DNA of 64,000 nucleotides. Source: Firmicutes bacterium UBA7510. GTDB taxonomy: Bacteria > Bacillota > Clostridia > Tissierellales > Sedimentibacteraceae. The DNA is taken from NCBI GenBank assembly GCA_002479485.1, contig DLNM01000054.1, forward strand, positions 68,161-132,160. Reading direction: 5' to 3'. The translations under genes and the position numbers were made by a program. Under the pieces are notes generated by a model, which worked only from the letters and a program-made list of their open reading frames with translations, ran no database searches and had not been told where the DNA came from. Positions 24,210 to 33,579 of this stretch are shown here, piece by piece; position 1 is the stretch's first letter; every line of letters begins with the position of its first letter.

Positions 24210-25749
24210 ACATTATTCCCTCCAATACTTCGTCTTTTTTAATACCAAGCATGTATTTACCTAATTCCTCTTCAGTAAGATTCTTAACATCAGTAAACAC
24301 GCCTGAAAACTTACCTTTATAAATTACTGCTAATCTGTCACTAAGTTCAAACACTTCATTTAAATCAGCAGAGATAAGTATTACAGCACAGCCTTCATCT
24401 CTAAATTTTATAATTCTTTTTCTTATAAATTCTGCAGCACCAACATCTATACCACGAGTAGGTTGATTTGCGATAATAATTTTAGGATTTGCAGAAAATT
24501 CTCTTGCAACAACTACCTTTTGAATATTACCGCCAGATAGCATACCAATATTTTGTTTATGTGAGCTACATTTCACAAGATATTCTTTGATTAATTCCTT
24601 TGCTTTTACTTCTATCTTCTTAGTTTTAAGCATTACCTTTCCTGAATATTCTTCATTTTGGTATTGATTAGAAAACATATTATCTAAAATGCTCATGTTT
24701 TTTGCACATCCTAGAGTCATTCTATCTTCTGGTATATGTGCAACCTTTAAATCCCTAATATCTTTAATACTTAATTTTTTAACATCTGAATTAAATATTT
24801 GAATATTTCCACTGTACTGTTTATTAAGTCCAGTCAATACTTCAATTAAATGTCCTTGTCCATTGCCTTCTACTCCTGCAATACCAAGTATTTCACCACT
24901 TTTTATATCAAATGAAAGATTATCAACTCTCGTTCTACCCGTAGAGCCTTTTACAAAAAGGTTTCTTACACTCATAGCAATTTCACCTAAATTAACAGGC
25001 TTTTTATCAAACTTTAAAATTACATCTCTTCCAACCATAAGCTTTGACATCTCATCGGTTGAGATATCCTTAACAGAATATGTACCTTGACTTTTACCGT
25101 TTCTCATAATAGTAGCACGGTCACATATAGCCTTTATTTCATCAAGCTTATGTGATATAAATATAATCGTATGACCTAATTCTCTTAATTTCTTTAATTG
25201 TATAAATAGCTCGTCAGTTTCTTGAGGTGTTAATACTGCTGTAGGTTCATCAAGAATTAATATTTCTGCTCCTCTATAAAGAGCCTTTAATATTTCTACC
25301 TTCTGCTTAATACCTACAGGGAGTTCTTCTACTCTAGCTGTAACATCAATATCAAAATTATATTTTTTTGCAATTTCTTCAGATATTTTAATGGCTTTAT
25401 TCATGTCAATGAAAAGACCACCTTTTTTAGGCTCAGTACCTAAAATGATATTTTCAGCGACTGTTAGTGAAGGTACTAACATAAAATGTTGATGAACCAT
25501 TCCTATACCCTTACTAATAGCATCTTGCGGTGATTTAATAGTAGTTTTTTCTCCACGAAGAATTATTTCTCCCTGTTCTGGGGCTTCTATACCAAATAGA
25601 ATCTTCATTAGGGTACTTTTTCCGGCACCATTCTCACCTAGCAAAGAGTGTATTTCACCTTTTTCGAGTTCAAACGTTACATCCTCGTTAGCGACTACAC
25701 CATTTGCATAAATTTTCATTATATTTTTCATTTGTAAAACTTTATTCAA
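24202..25749 (-). CDS. Nucleoside ABC transporter ATPase, two fused NBDs (NupO/YufO-like)
   Basis: About 515 residues. NBD1 is intact: Walker A GENGAGKST near residue 40, signature LPVGIKQKVEIL, Walker B ILILDEPTAVL. NBD2 is degenerate, as usual in this family: GVEGNGQGHLIE replaces the P-loop, LSGGNIQKVVVAREF is kept, and IIANQPTRGID replaces Walker B. The start is probably TTG 25749, 8 bases after GAGG; a GTG at 25758 lies inside the ribosome-binding site. It follows the BMP lipoprotein gene past a strong hairpin. Confidence 0.93.
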   Translation of the reverse strand: MNKVLQMKNIMKIYANGVVANEDVTFELEKGEIHSLLGENGAGKSTLMKILFGIEAPEQGEIILRGEKTTIKSPQDAISKGIGMVHQHFMLVPSLTVAENIILGTEPKKGGLFIDMNKAIKISEEIAKKYNFDIDVTARVEELPVGIKQKVEILKALYRGAEILILDEPTAVLTPQETDELFIQLKKLRELGHTIIFISHKLDEIKAICDRATIMRNGKSQGTYSVKDISTDEMSKLMVGRDVILKFDKKPVNLGEIAMSVRNLFVKGSTGRTRVDNLSFDIKSGEILGIAGVEGNGQGHLIEVLTGLNKQYSGNIQIFNSDVKKLSIKDIRDLKVAHIPEDRMTLGCAKNMSILDNMFSNQYQNEEYSGKVMLKTKKIEVKAKELIKEYLVKCSSHKQNIGMLSGGNIQKVVVAREFSANPKIIIANQPTRGIDVGAAEFIRKRIIKFRDEGCAVILISADLNEVFELSDRLAVIYKGKFSGVFTDVKNLTEEELGKYMLGIKKDEVLEGIMYE

Positions 25750-25835
25750 ATAAGTCACCTCTTTTTAATTAATAACTAACAATTTTCAATTTAATAATAA
25801 TTATTATAAAATTGAAACCTCTTAGACATTAACTA

Positions 25836-25865
25836 AATGACAAGCGAGAGAAAACTCTCGCTTGT
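25836..25865 (-). promoter_or_regulatory. Strong intercistronic hairpin between bmpA-like gene and ATPase gene
   Basis: TGACAAGCGAGAG/CTCTCGCTTGTCA, 13 perfect base pairs with a four-base loop and no T-run. It starts 10 bases past the lipoprotein stop. A stem here would protect the upstream mRNA and favour high expression of the binding protein relative to the membrane parts. Confidence 0.7.
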
Positions 25866-25875
25866 CAGCAATTAA

Positions 25876-26988
25876 TTATTCTGCCTTATTTATTAAAGCT
25901 TTTATCTCTTCATCTGTTTTACCAAATGAAGTATCAACAACTATTTTACCAGATGTTATATCAGCTTCTAATTGATCTATTGTAGCTCTTATTGATTCAG
26001 GTAGCATTTCTTCATAATGTGCATCTTTAACTATTTCAACTCCACCTTCAGCAAAACCCATTGATTCAGCTACTCCATAAGTTAATTTACCTTCCATATC
26101 AGCTTTTATAGCTCTTATTAAAGAGTTACCTACATTTTTAAGTGCTGATGTTGGTATATGTTTAGCCATATCTGGTAATAATGCAGCTTGGTCAGAGTCA
26201 ACGCCAAATGCATATTTGTTAGAATCTACAGCTGCTTCTATTTGACCTAAACCAGCACCACCTGCAACGTTGTATCCAACGTCAACGCCATTGTTATATT
26301 GCATTAATGCTAAGTCTTTTCCTGCTGCTGAATCGTAGAAGTTTGTAACATAAGCTATAGCTACTTTTACTTCTGGATCAACATATTGAGCTCCTTGGAT
26401 ATATCCTAATAAGAAGTCAAGTATAACAGCATTTTCCATACCACCTAAGAATCCTATCGTTTTGTCATTTGGATTAACCATTGGTAAGCTTGCATCTGTA
26501 GTCATTAATGCAGCTGCAGCTCCAACTAAGAATGAAACCTCGTTTTGCTTATATAAAACGTTGTAAATATTCTTTGGATTTCCATTAGCTTCAAAATCAA
26601 AAGTTTCATCAAAGAATATGAATTTTTGATCTGGATAATTTTGAGCAGCTTTTGCTAAAATTCCAGCCATTTGCCATGTTCCAACTATGATTACATCATA
26701 TTCTCCACTTTCACAATAGTCGATTAATGTTGGCTCCCATTTAGCTTCGTCAGCTGGTGTAGCTCCCATTTGCTCAACTTTGAAATCAAATTTATCTTTT
26801 CCTAATTCATCTTTAAGTTTTGTTAAACCTTCGTTAGATGAATCAAAGAAAGATTTATCACCTAAGTTTCCATTTAATAATAAGGCTGCTTTATAAGTCT
26901 CGCCTTTTTCTGCCTTTTCTCCAGAAGCACATGCCGTTAAAGAGAACAGCATAGCAATTACCAATACTATTGATAATATTCTTTTCAT
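25876..26988 (-). CDS. BMP/PnrA-type nucleoside-binding lipoprotein
   Basis: 370 residues. Signal peptide MKRILSIVLVIAMLFSLTAC with lipobox LTAC (Cys20). The mature part matches the BMP family (PnrA, BmpA): AALLLNGNLGDKSFFDSSNEGL, YDVIIVGTWQMAGILAKAA, IGFLGGMENAVILDFLLGYIQGA. Binds purine or other nucleosides outside the membrane and delivers them to NupOPQ. AGGAGG precedes the ATG by about 9 bases. It follows the ADP-ribosylglycohydrolase after 95 bases. Confidence 0.94.
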   Translation of the reverse strand: MKRILSIVLVIAMLFSLTACASGEKAEKGETYKAALLLNGNLGDKSFFDSSNEGLTKLKDELGKDKFDFKVEQMGATPADEAKWEPTLIDYCESGEYDVIIVGTWQMAGILAKAAQNYPDQKFIFFDETFDFEANGNPKNIYNVLYKQNEVSFLVGAAAALMTTDASLPMVNPNDKTIGFLGGMENAVILDFLLGYIQGAQYVDPEVKVAIAYVTNFYDSAAGKDLALMQYNNGVDVGYNVAGGAGLGQIEAAVDSNKYAFGVDSDQAALLPDMAKHIPTSALKNVGNSLIRAIKADMEGKLTYGVAESMGFAEGGVEIVKDAHYEEMLPESIRATIDQLEADITSGKIVVDTSFGKTDEEIKALINKAE

Positions 26989-27083
26989 TTAATATTTCCT
27001 CCTAGTTTGTTCACATAAATTATTATGTATTATACTGAGTTTAAATGTAAAACAACTCAGTTTTTATATAAAGTACACATAAA

Positions 27084-28469
27084 CTATATAGCTTTTGCGA
27101 TACTTAATATCGTTTCATCAACTAATTCATCTAAAGTAATTTTTTCATACCCTCTCATGTAAGTTACAAGAGTTGAAAAAGCTTCATGAATAAGTCTTTT
27201 TGGAATGATATTCATTCCTTTTTGAATTGCTATAATAGGCATAATCATACCTGCATTACAGTCAACATCCACTCCACACATAGTTATGATTTTTAGAGTT
27301 TTTTCGTAATCATTTTCACCATACATAAGTGCAATTATCTCACAACATATATTAGGATATGCATGTATCCAATTGTATTTTATGTATTTTTGTTCACATT
27401 CATGTAAAGCATCATGCCAATCATCATATTTTAAGCATTGCTCATATGCAAATTTAACAACACTATAATACTCTGAATCCTTTGGTATTGAATCTATAGT
27501 CAATTTAACAATTTCTTTAACATCGTCGTATATATATGCTAAAGAAATCATTATAGCACTAAACACTTCACCTATTATACCGTTATTAGCATGTGAAACC
27601 TCTCCATCCTTCCAAGCAAGCTCAGCCGCTAGTCTTGGATTTCCTGGAGCAACCATTCCACAAATAGCGCCTCTCATTTGTGCACCAATCCACTCGTTAA
27701 ATGGATTGTTAAAAGTTCCACTCTCTGGAGGCATCAAACCTGCTCTGATGTTTCTCAATGCAAATTCCTCTGCAGACCAACCAGCAGGAATTAGTCCTAC
27801 CCAAGCCAAGGCAATATCCTTTGATGTTATATTATAGCCTTTTTCTTTAAATGCATCCAAAAATGCAAGCTCAAATGTTATATCATCATTAAAAGTATTA
27901 GGTTCTCTTAAGTATTCAGTTACCTCGCCAAAAGATTCATATAAGTTTTTTGAAGTATATCCTTCTACCATCGTACCCATAGCTGCTCCTATTATTTGAG
28001 AAAGCCATGCTGCTTTTGTTTGGTCCTTGAATTTTTCAGTATTTGTATCTACTTTTTCTGACTTCGGAAAATTAGCATCTTTAGCGTAATCCTCAAAGTT
28101 TTCATAACCTTTATAATTCCAATAGTCAGACTTTTCATTTTTAGTAGCATTTAAGAAGTTATTTCTTAATTCAGCAGAAATTTTGTGAAGACTAATAAAA
28201 TCTCCCTCTGCATGTGCTTTTGTTCCTTTATCAAGAAGCTCATAAGCATCCTTTATTTCATATCCACGATTTTCTAATGCTTGAACAGCAGCAACCATAA
28301 TCCTTTCTGGAGCACCAGAACCAGGTACATTGCTCGCCCAATCTAATGATATACTGTTATCATAGAACTTAGAAACAGCCTTTAAAGCTGTCCAAGTTTG
28401 ATCTTCCTCAGATAAAATTCTAGGCTTAGCATTAGAATATAAATTATATGCAATTTCCCAAGCTCTCAT
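27084..28469 (-). CDS. ADP-ribosylglycohydrolase-family protein
   Basis: 461 residues. The all-helical ADP-ribosyl-GH fold is indicated by WLSQIIGAAMGTMVEGYT (about residue 155), TFNDDITFELAFLDAF with the metal-ligand Asp pair, and MCGVDVDCNAGMIMPIIA with the second metal Asp pair, so both Mg sites look intact. The N-terminal 140 residues are a helical extension. Known relatives remove ADP-ribose from proteins or hydrolyse related N-glycosides, but many operon-borne members have no assigned substrate. One base from deoD, so it is clearly co-expressed with purine salvage; it could act on imported N-ribosides or ADP-ribose-like compounds. Confidence 0.82.
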   Translation of the reverse strand: MRAWEIAYNLYSNAKPRILSEEDQTWTALKAVSKFYDNSISLDWASNVPGSGAPERIMVAAVQALENRGYEIKDAYELLDKGTKAHAEGDFISLHKISAELRNNFLNATKNEKSDYWNYKGYENFEDYAKDANFPKSEKVDTNTEKFKDQTKAAWLSQIIGAAMGTMVEGYTSKNLYESFGEVTEYLREPNTFNDDITFELAFLDAFKEKGYNITSKDIALAWVGLIPAGWSAEEFALRNIRAGLMPPESGTFNNPFNEWIGAQMRGAICGMVAPGNPRLAAELAWKDGEVSHANNGIIGEVFSAIMISLAYIYDDVKEIVKLTIDSIPKDSEYYSVVKFAYEQCLKYDDWHDALHECEQKYIKYNWIHAYPNICCEIIALMYGENDYEKTLKIITMCGVDVDCNAGMIMPIIAIQKGMNIIPKRLIHEAFSTLVTYMRGYEKITLDELVDETILSIAKAI

Positions 28470-28470
28470 A

Positions 28471-29172
28471 CTATGCTAACCCTAAAGCAATCTTCATCAT
28501 ATTTGTGAAGCCTTTTTCTCTTTCTTCTGGAGTTGTTTCTTGATGATTAACTATGGAATCTGAAACTGTTAACATAGTTAATGCATTAACACCTGCAACA
28601 GCAGCGTTACAATATAACGCAAAGCTTTCCATTTCAGCAGCCAAAACTCCCATTTTAGCCCATTTTTTCCATGCTTCTGGATCTGCATTATAGAAAATAT
28701 CAGACGATAAAATATTACCTACAACAGTTTTTATATTGTTTTCATCAGCAATTTGCTTTGCTTTTGATAACAAATCAAAAGAAGCTGTAGCTGAATATGT
28801 TCCAGGTAAATTGTATTGATGAGCGTAGTTTGTATCAGTACTAGAACCTATTCCTAAAACAATGTCATATAGATTTAAATTAGGATCCATAGCTCCGCAA
28901 GAGCCAATTCTAATTAAATTTTTAACTCCATAAAAATGTATTAACTCATATGAGTATATACCTATTGAAGCACAACCCATTCCTGTTCCCATAACCGATA
29001 CTCTTTTTCCATTGTATGTACCAGTGTAACCAAACATATTTCTTACTCCATTAAATTGAGTAACATCTTCTAAAAAATTTTCAGCTATAAATTTAGCTCT
29101 TAGAGGATCTCCTGGAAGCAATATAGTCTCTGCAATATCACCTTTTTTTGCACTATTGTGAGCGGTAGTCAT
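28471..29172 (-). CDS. deoD: Purine-nucleoside phosphorylase, DeoD type
   Basis: 233 residues. Cleaves purine (deoxy)nucleosides with phosphate. The hexameric-PNP motifs are present: GDPLRAKFIAE, GTGMGCASIGIYSYEL, RIGSCGA, AAEMESFALY and the catalytic Asp in VSDSI. First gene of the nucleoside operon, behind a consensus promoter; GGAG lies 6 bases before the ATG. Together with the hydrolase and ribokinase it gives two routes from imported nucleosides to base and sugar phosphate. Confidence 0.95.
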   Translation of the reverse strand: MTTAHNSAKKGDIAETILLPGDPLRAKFIAENFLEDVTQFNGVRNMFGYTGTYNGKRVSVMGTGMGCASIGIYSYELIHFYGVKNLIRIGSCGAMDPNLNLYDIVLGIGSSTDTNYAHQYNLPGTYSATASFDLLSKAKQIADENNIKTVVGNILSSDIFYNADPEAWKKWAKMGVLAAEMESFALYCNAAVAGVNALTMLTVSDSIVNHQETTPEEREKGFTNMMKIALGLA

Positions 29173-29282
29173 ATATATTTCTCCTTTTTTATATAAATTC
29201 TTTTTATTTTTATAATTATCAATGATTTAATACTAAAAACTTAACTTAAAATTAAAATTAAGCATTAGTTTAGTACAATGAG

Positions 29283-29311
29283 ATTATATTTCTATTATTG
29301 CTTTTTGTCAA
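29283..29311 (-). promoter_or_regulatory. Consensus sigma-A promoter of the nucleoside operon
   Basis: TTGACA and TATAAT, both perfect, with a 17-base spacer on the minus strand. The predicted RNA start is about 100 bases before deoD; the leader holds an imperfect CTTAA/TTAAG inverted repeat. Confidence 0.85.
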
Positions 29312-29393
29312 TAAAAAATGCGAATTTTAAGGTTATTCTTATTTAGTTTTCAATATATATAAGCAATTTATATATAATTTGTAAATTTTTTAC

Positions 29394-29430
29394 AGTAAAA
29401 CAAAAAGTTGCTGCAAACTTTTGTAGCAAC
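29394..29430 (-). terminator. Intrinsic terminator after murA
   Basis: GTTGCT/AGCAAC extended by CAAA/TTTG with one G:T pair, then TTTTTGTTTT on the minus strand. It lies 20 bases past the murA stop. Confidence 0.85.
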
Positions 29431-29449
29431 AAACTTATTATTTAATTTC

Positions 29450-30706
29450 TTAATTAGGACAATACGTTATATTAGCACCTACACTCTGCAATTTTTCAAC
29501 TATATCTGCATATCCTCTTTTTATATGATGTACTTCTGAAATTTCAGTCTCTCCGTCTGCTATTAAGCCAGCTAAAATTAAAGCAGCTCCGGCTCTTAAA
29601 TCAGTGGCCTTAACTTTAGTACCAGTTAAGTTATTTAACCCATTTACAATAGCAGTGTTTCCTTCTATTTTAATATTGGCTCCCATTCTTAAAAGTTCAT
29701 TAGCGTGCATAAATCTATTTTCAAAAATAGTTTCATTTATAACGCTTGTTCCATTAGCTAATGATAATAAAAGCATAAATTGCGCTTGCATATCAGTTGG
29801 AAAACCAGGATAAGGTAATGTCTTTATATCAGTAGACTTAATTATCCCATTTGAACGTACTATTACGCTGTCATCATCTTCAATAATTTCAGCACCAATT
29901 TCTCTTAGCTTAGATATAACCGGCTGAACATGAGCTGGAATGACATTATCTATATATAATTCACCACCTGTTATAACAGCTGCAACCATATATGTACCAG
30001 CTTCTATTCTATCTGGAATTATGGTATAGTCAGTACCATGTAATTCTTTAACACCAGTTATTATTATGTTTCTTGTACCAGCTCCTTCAATTTTACCACC
30101 CATACTATTGATAAAATTTGCTAAATCTACTATTTCTGGTTCTTCAGCAGCATTTTCTATAATTGTTTGTCCTTTTGCTCTACAAGCTGCCATCATTATA
30201 TTTTCAGTAGCTCCAACACTAGGAAAATCTAAATATACATGATTCCCTATTATACATTCTGATTCAGCTTGAATATATCCTTTATTTGAACTTATGTTTA
30301 TATTCAGGTTTTTAAATCCTTTTAGGTGTAAATCTATAGGTCGTGTTCCAATAGCACATCCTCCAGGCATTGAAACTCTCGCTTTATTAATTCTTGACAA
30401 TAGTGAGCCCATTACCAAAAAAGATGCTCGCATTTTACTAATTAAATCATATGGTGCTTCGTAATTTGTTATATCATCAGCTTGAATTTCCAAAGAATTT
30501 TCATCAAGCATAGTAATTTTTGCACCTAAGTTTGAAAGTAAATCACACATTACATTTACATCTTCGAGTTTTGGTATGTCATGTAATATGCACTTATCTT
30601 TTGTCAAAAGCGTAGCTGCTAATATGGGCAATATTGAATTTTTTGATCCATTAACTTTAAGATGTCCATTTAAAGCACCGCTTTTTTTTACTAATATTGT
30701 TTCCAA
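29450..30706 (-). CDS. murA: UDP-N-acetylglucosamine 1-carboxyvinyltransferase
   Basis: First committed step of peptidoglycan synthesis. About 418 residues. The active-site loop MPGGCAIGTRPIDLHLKGF keeps the catalytic, fosfomycin-reactive Cys. The N-terminus VNGSKNSILPILAATLLT and the segment PDRIEAGTYMVAA are typical. TTG 30706 is the better start (M-ETILVKKSG), 6 bases after GGAG; a TTG four codons earlier overlaps that site. Stand-alone gene. Clostridia often carry two murA paralogues; which one this is cannot be told. Confidence 0.94.
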   Translation of the reverse strand: METILVKKSGALNGHLKVNGSKNSILPILAATLLTKDKCILHDIPKLEDVNVMCDLLSNLGAKITMLDENSLEIQADDITNYEAPYDLISKMRASFLVMGSLLSRINKARVSMPGGCAIGTRPIDLHLKGFKNLNINISSNKGYIQAESECIIGNHVYLDFPSVGATENIMMAACRAKGQTIIENAAEEPEIVDLANFINSMGGKIEGAGTRNIIITGVKELHGTDYTIIPDRIEAGTYMVAAVITGGELYIDNVIPAHVQPVISKLREIGAEIIEDDDSVIVRSNGIIKSTDIKTLPYPGFPTDMQAQFMLLLSLANGTSVINETIFENRFMHANELLRMGANIKIEGNTAIVNGLNNLTGTKVKATDLRAGAALILAGLIADGETEISEVHHIKRGYADIVEKLQSVGANITYCPN

Positions 30707-30719
30707 GGTTCTCTCCAAT

Positions 30720-31032
30720 CTATATAAAAAAGTACATTTTCAAAATTAAAATTAAGCAGTTAATAGTCTATCATCTTTTATAATATATTACAATTAAATT
30801 TTTTTTAAAAAATTATACAAATCGGAAAGTAATTGGTAATAAAAGCCCGTTTGCAAAAGCCGTTAAATGCGAAACGAGAAAAACATAAAAAAGCTCGACT
30901 GAAAAAAATCCAGTCGAGCGCATAGCAATTTCACCACCAAAACAACAGCTTTTTATTGACTAGATAGGTAGAATTCAAAATATTTGCATTCAAATCATCA
31001 CGTTTATCGCTTTGCAATTGGCACTCTTGTTC
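30720..31032. other. Intergenic region between murA and the CPBP gene
   Basis: About 310 bases. The half next to murA is A/T-rich leader sequence. From about 30840 the composition rises in G+C and stays so through the CPBP gene. It contains the CPBP terminator; no gene was seen. Confidence 0.6.
30885..30919 (-). terminator. Intrinsic terminator after the CPBP gene
   Basis: GCTCGACTG/CAGTCGAGC, perfect nine-base-pair stem, followed on the minus strand by TTTTTT. It lies about 110 bases past the stop codon. Confidence 0.85.
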
Positions 31033-31914
31033 CTATTCCTGCTTCGAAGTTTTTCCCCTTGAAAATCTAAATGTGTGTTTTGAGTGTGCTCCACTTTTCA
31101 AATAGATAAAAAGAACAACCAGGAACGATACTGTTTGAGCAATTGAAATACGGATTACTTGCAATTCATCTATGCCAGAGACCGTTGTGATATGTAAAAG
31201 ATTGATGACAGTGTTATTGAAAAAATGATCAGCCATCGGCATCCAAAGTGAACCGCTAATTTTAGTCAGCAAACAAAATTTTGCTCCGGTTATTCCTGTT
31301 GTTAAAACAAGCATAAGTGCAGACATTACCGCTCCGGCTGTACTTATTTCTCCGTCTAGTAGACTGCGCACAGGAGCTGCGGTGTGCCAGATGCCAAAAA
31401 GCACGGAAGAAAAAATGACTGCTTTAATAAATGAATACCTTGTTTCCAAAAGCTTAATGAACAAGCCCCGAAAGATACCTTCTTCCATAACCACATTGAT
31501 GATATTCCCAACCACACAAAAAATGAAAAACAATAAACCTGTTTGTCTGCCTTGATTGCCATCAATCGCATATCTAGTCACATAGATTTGTAGTGAAGGA
31601 CTGTTGCCTTTTGTTAATTGCAGAAAAAATTCAATTCCATAGGCAATCATAAATACAGTTGCCCCGAACAACAGTCCATAGAGTGCATTTTTTACTGCCA
31701 GTTTGCTGGCAAAACCTATTTCCGACCACTTGAGTGAAAAATACCGTATTGCCAACATAAGCACGATGATACCTATCAGTTTATGTAGAAACGCCTCACC
31801 AAAGATACTTTGATCCGTACGGATAACCATGTATTCAACTGCTCTGAACACAAAGCACACCAAATAAATAACTATAACGGATTTCAAATGATTGAAATGT
31901 CTATTTTCTTTCAT
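31033..31914 (-). CDS. CPBP-family intramembrane protease-like protein
   Basis: 293 residues, about eight membrane helices. The CAAX-protease/bacteriocin-processing (Abi) motifs are present: EEGIFRGLF (Glu-Glu plus Arg), FGIWHTA (His) and DHFFNNTVINL (His, Asn), the expected metal-site and catalytic residues. Roles in the family include bacteriocin self-immunity and peptide processing. Codon and base use are visibly G+C-richer than every neighbour, suggesting recent transfer of a segment of about 30840-32050. No other mobile gene is attached. The RBS before ATG 31914 is weak (GGGAGA). Confidence 0.85.
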   Translation of the reverse strand: MKENRHFNHLKSVIVIYLVCFVFRAVEYMVIRTDQSIFGEAFLHKLIGIIVLMLAIRYFSLKWSEIGFASKLAVKNALYGLLFGATVFMIAYGIEFFLQLTKGNSPSLQIYVTRYAIDGNQGRQTGLLFFIFCVVGNIINVVMEEGIFRGLFIKLLETRYSFIKAVIFSSVLFGIWHTAAPVRSLLDGEISTAGAVMSALMLVLTTGITGAKFCLLTKISGSLWMPMADHFFNNTVINLLHITTVSGIDELQVIRISIAQTVSFLVVLFIYLKSGAHSKHTFRFSRGKTSKQE

Positions 31915-32029
31915 CTTTTATCTCCCATAACGTAAAATTTCTGTAGATTTGTTTTAATTCGCCTCATCTTCTTTTCGTTAAGCCAAGCAATCAGTAATAA
32001 GTGGCACGTTTGTCTTCTAAATTTACAAC

Positions 32030-32041
32030 CGACCTTAGTCG
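32030..32041. promoter_or_regulatory. Short dyad upstream of the CPBP gene
   Basis: CGAC-CTTA-GTCG lies 115 bases before the CPBP start, at the edge of the G+C-richer segment. It could be an operator; no regulator gene was found next to it. Confidence 0.25.
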
Positions 32042-32056
32042 ATTAGATAAATATTC

Positions 32057-32926
32057 TTATTTTTTATTAATATTTATTCCGCCACTTACTGTTTCTAATT
32101 CAAAATTAGCTTTTCCATTCTTATGAATTGCTTCATTTTTTGTCATCTTCACTTCAAAATCACATTTAAACTTACCGCTTACTGAATCATACTCGGCAGT
32201 AAAACCTTCATTTTCAGGAATAAATACATTTATTGAACCGCTAACTGTTTCAGCATTAATTTCTTTAGGGCAGTTTTCTAAATCCATTGTAATCTTTCCT
32301 GAAACACCTTCACAATCTACAAAATCAATATGACCAGATATATTTACACTACCACTTACTGTGTCAATCTTTAATACTTCGCTTTTAACATTTTTTATAT
32401 CCACACCACCAGAAACAACCTCTATAAAAATATTCTGGGCTGTTAGATTTTCTATTTCAACTGGCGAAGACACGGTGTCTGCAACAAATTTATTAAGCTC
32501 ATTTTTATAGGATACAGGAATCTTCACAACTAATGTTTTATTAAATGATTCAAATAATGAGAACGATATAAATTTTTTTGATTTTTTAAACTTAATTTTT
32601 AGATTTCCATCTTCCACTAAATATCTCATTTTATTATCTTCGTCTAAACTTGATGACCCTTCTTCATAAAACTCAATATTGTCACCATCATATTCTATTA
32701 CTTTTATTCTACCAGAAATCCAACTTATATCTACATTTTTTATATCATTTACGTTTACTACACCATCAGCAACCAAATATTTACTGCTATCATCATAATT
32801 ATATCCTGAAAAACCTATATTTAAACCAAATAGTTCATCTCCATTAATTACATTTACTAAAATTGCTATTAAAAATATTACTACTACTGACCAAGTTATT
32901 ATTCTGATAATTGCTGAAGTTTTCAT
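32057..32926 (-). CDS. DUF4097 (LiaG-like) envelope protein
   Basis: 289 residues. One N-terminal membrane helix (about residues 7-27) anchors a secreted beta-helical domain of the DUF4097 family. It is marked by recurring motifs of the type VSGSVNI/ETVSGSINV/ETVSGGINI, spaced about 20 residues apart. Such proteins accompany envelope-stress operons (e.g. lia); the biochemical role is unknown. ATG overlaps the preceding stop (TAATG), so translation is coupled to the permease-prefix protein. Confidence 0.85.
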   Translation of the reverse strand: MKTSAIIRIITWSVVVIFLIAILVNVINGDELFGLNIGFSGYNYDDSSKYLVADGVVNVNDIKNVDISWISGRIKVIEYDGDNIEFYEEGSSSLDEDNKMRYLVEDGNLKIKFKKSKKFISFSLFESFNKTLVVKIPVSYKNELNKFVADTVSSPVEIENLTAQNIFIEVVSGGVDIKNVKSEVLKIDTVSGSVNISGHIDFVDCEGVSGKITMDLENCPKEINAETVSGSINVFIPENEGFTAEYDSVSGKFKCDFEVKMTKNEAIHKNGKANFELETVSGGININKK

Positions 32927-33579
32927 TAGTGTCTATCCCCCCTTAAATCTAATATAGCCTTTGCAATAGAAGTGATAGCAGTAGCAATTAAAAATATTAC
33001 CCATGTTATATGCCAAGCCCCAGTTAAGAAACTAACAATAATATATACAACTGTTGCTATTGACCAAATTGCCGAAGATATTGCATTTAACTCTCTATTT
33101 CCCCTATTTTCTTTCCACTCTTTAAATTCTTCTACTATAGTATCATCTATTTTCACATATTTAGTTTTAGTCATATTATTATATATAAGTAGCGCTGTTG
33201 CTATAGCAATAATTAGAAACATAAGTATTGGGCCTAAATTTTCACCGAATATAATAGGTGGAATAACTGATATTATATACATTGCTACTGATATAGATAC
33301 TACTAAAGCTGAGCGTTGCTTACTTTTCTCTATTTCCTCTTGTGATGGATTTATCCTTTCACTAGAACTATTTTTTAAGCTTTCAATAAGTTCTCCGACT
33401 TCACCAACACTTGCTACTGCAATATTATATGCTGCTTCCTCTGTTTTTCCTTCTGACAACAAGTCATTATATTTATCAGTAATATTTTGTAATATTTCCT
33501 CTTTTAGCTCTACAGTTTTTTTAGTTTGCGGTGCTTCTTCAAATAAAATATCAATATATCTTCGAAGTCTATCATTCAT
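32926..33579 (-). CDS. Membrane protein with N-terminal permease-prefix/DUF1700-like domain
   Basis: 217 residues. Residues 1-65 (RLRRYIDILFEEAPQTKKTVELKEEILQNITDKYNDLLSEGKTEEAAY) form the helical domain found in DUF1700 proteins and in front of FtsX-like permeases, commonly encoded after PadR regulators. Four membrane helices follow, in pairs at about 88-130 and 165-205. Eight-base overlap with padR. Function in the family is unknown; it is thought to be the envelope effector or partner of the PadR system. Confidence 0.8.
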   Translation of the reverse strand: MNDRLRRYIDILFEEAPQTKKTVELKEEILQNITDKYNDLLSEGKTEEAAYNIAVASVGEVGELIESLKNSSSERINPSQEEIEKSKQRSALVVSISVAMYIISVIPPIIFGENLGPILMFLIIAIATALLIYNNMTKTKYVKIDDTIVEEFKEWKENRGNRELNAISSAIWSIATVVYIIVSFLTGAWHITWVIFLIATAITSIAKAILDLRGDRH

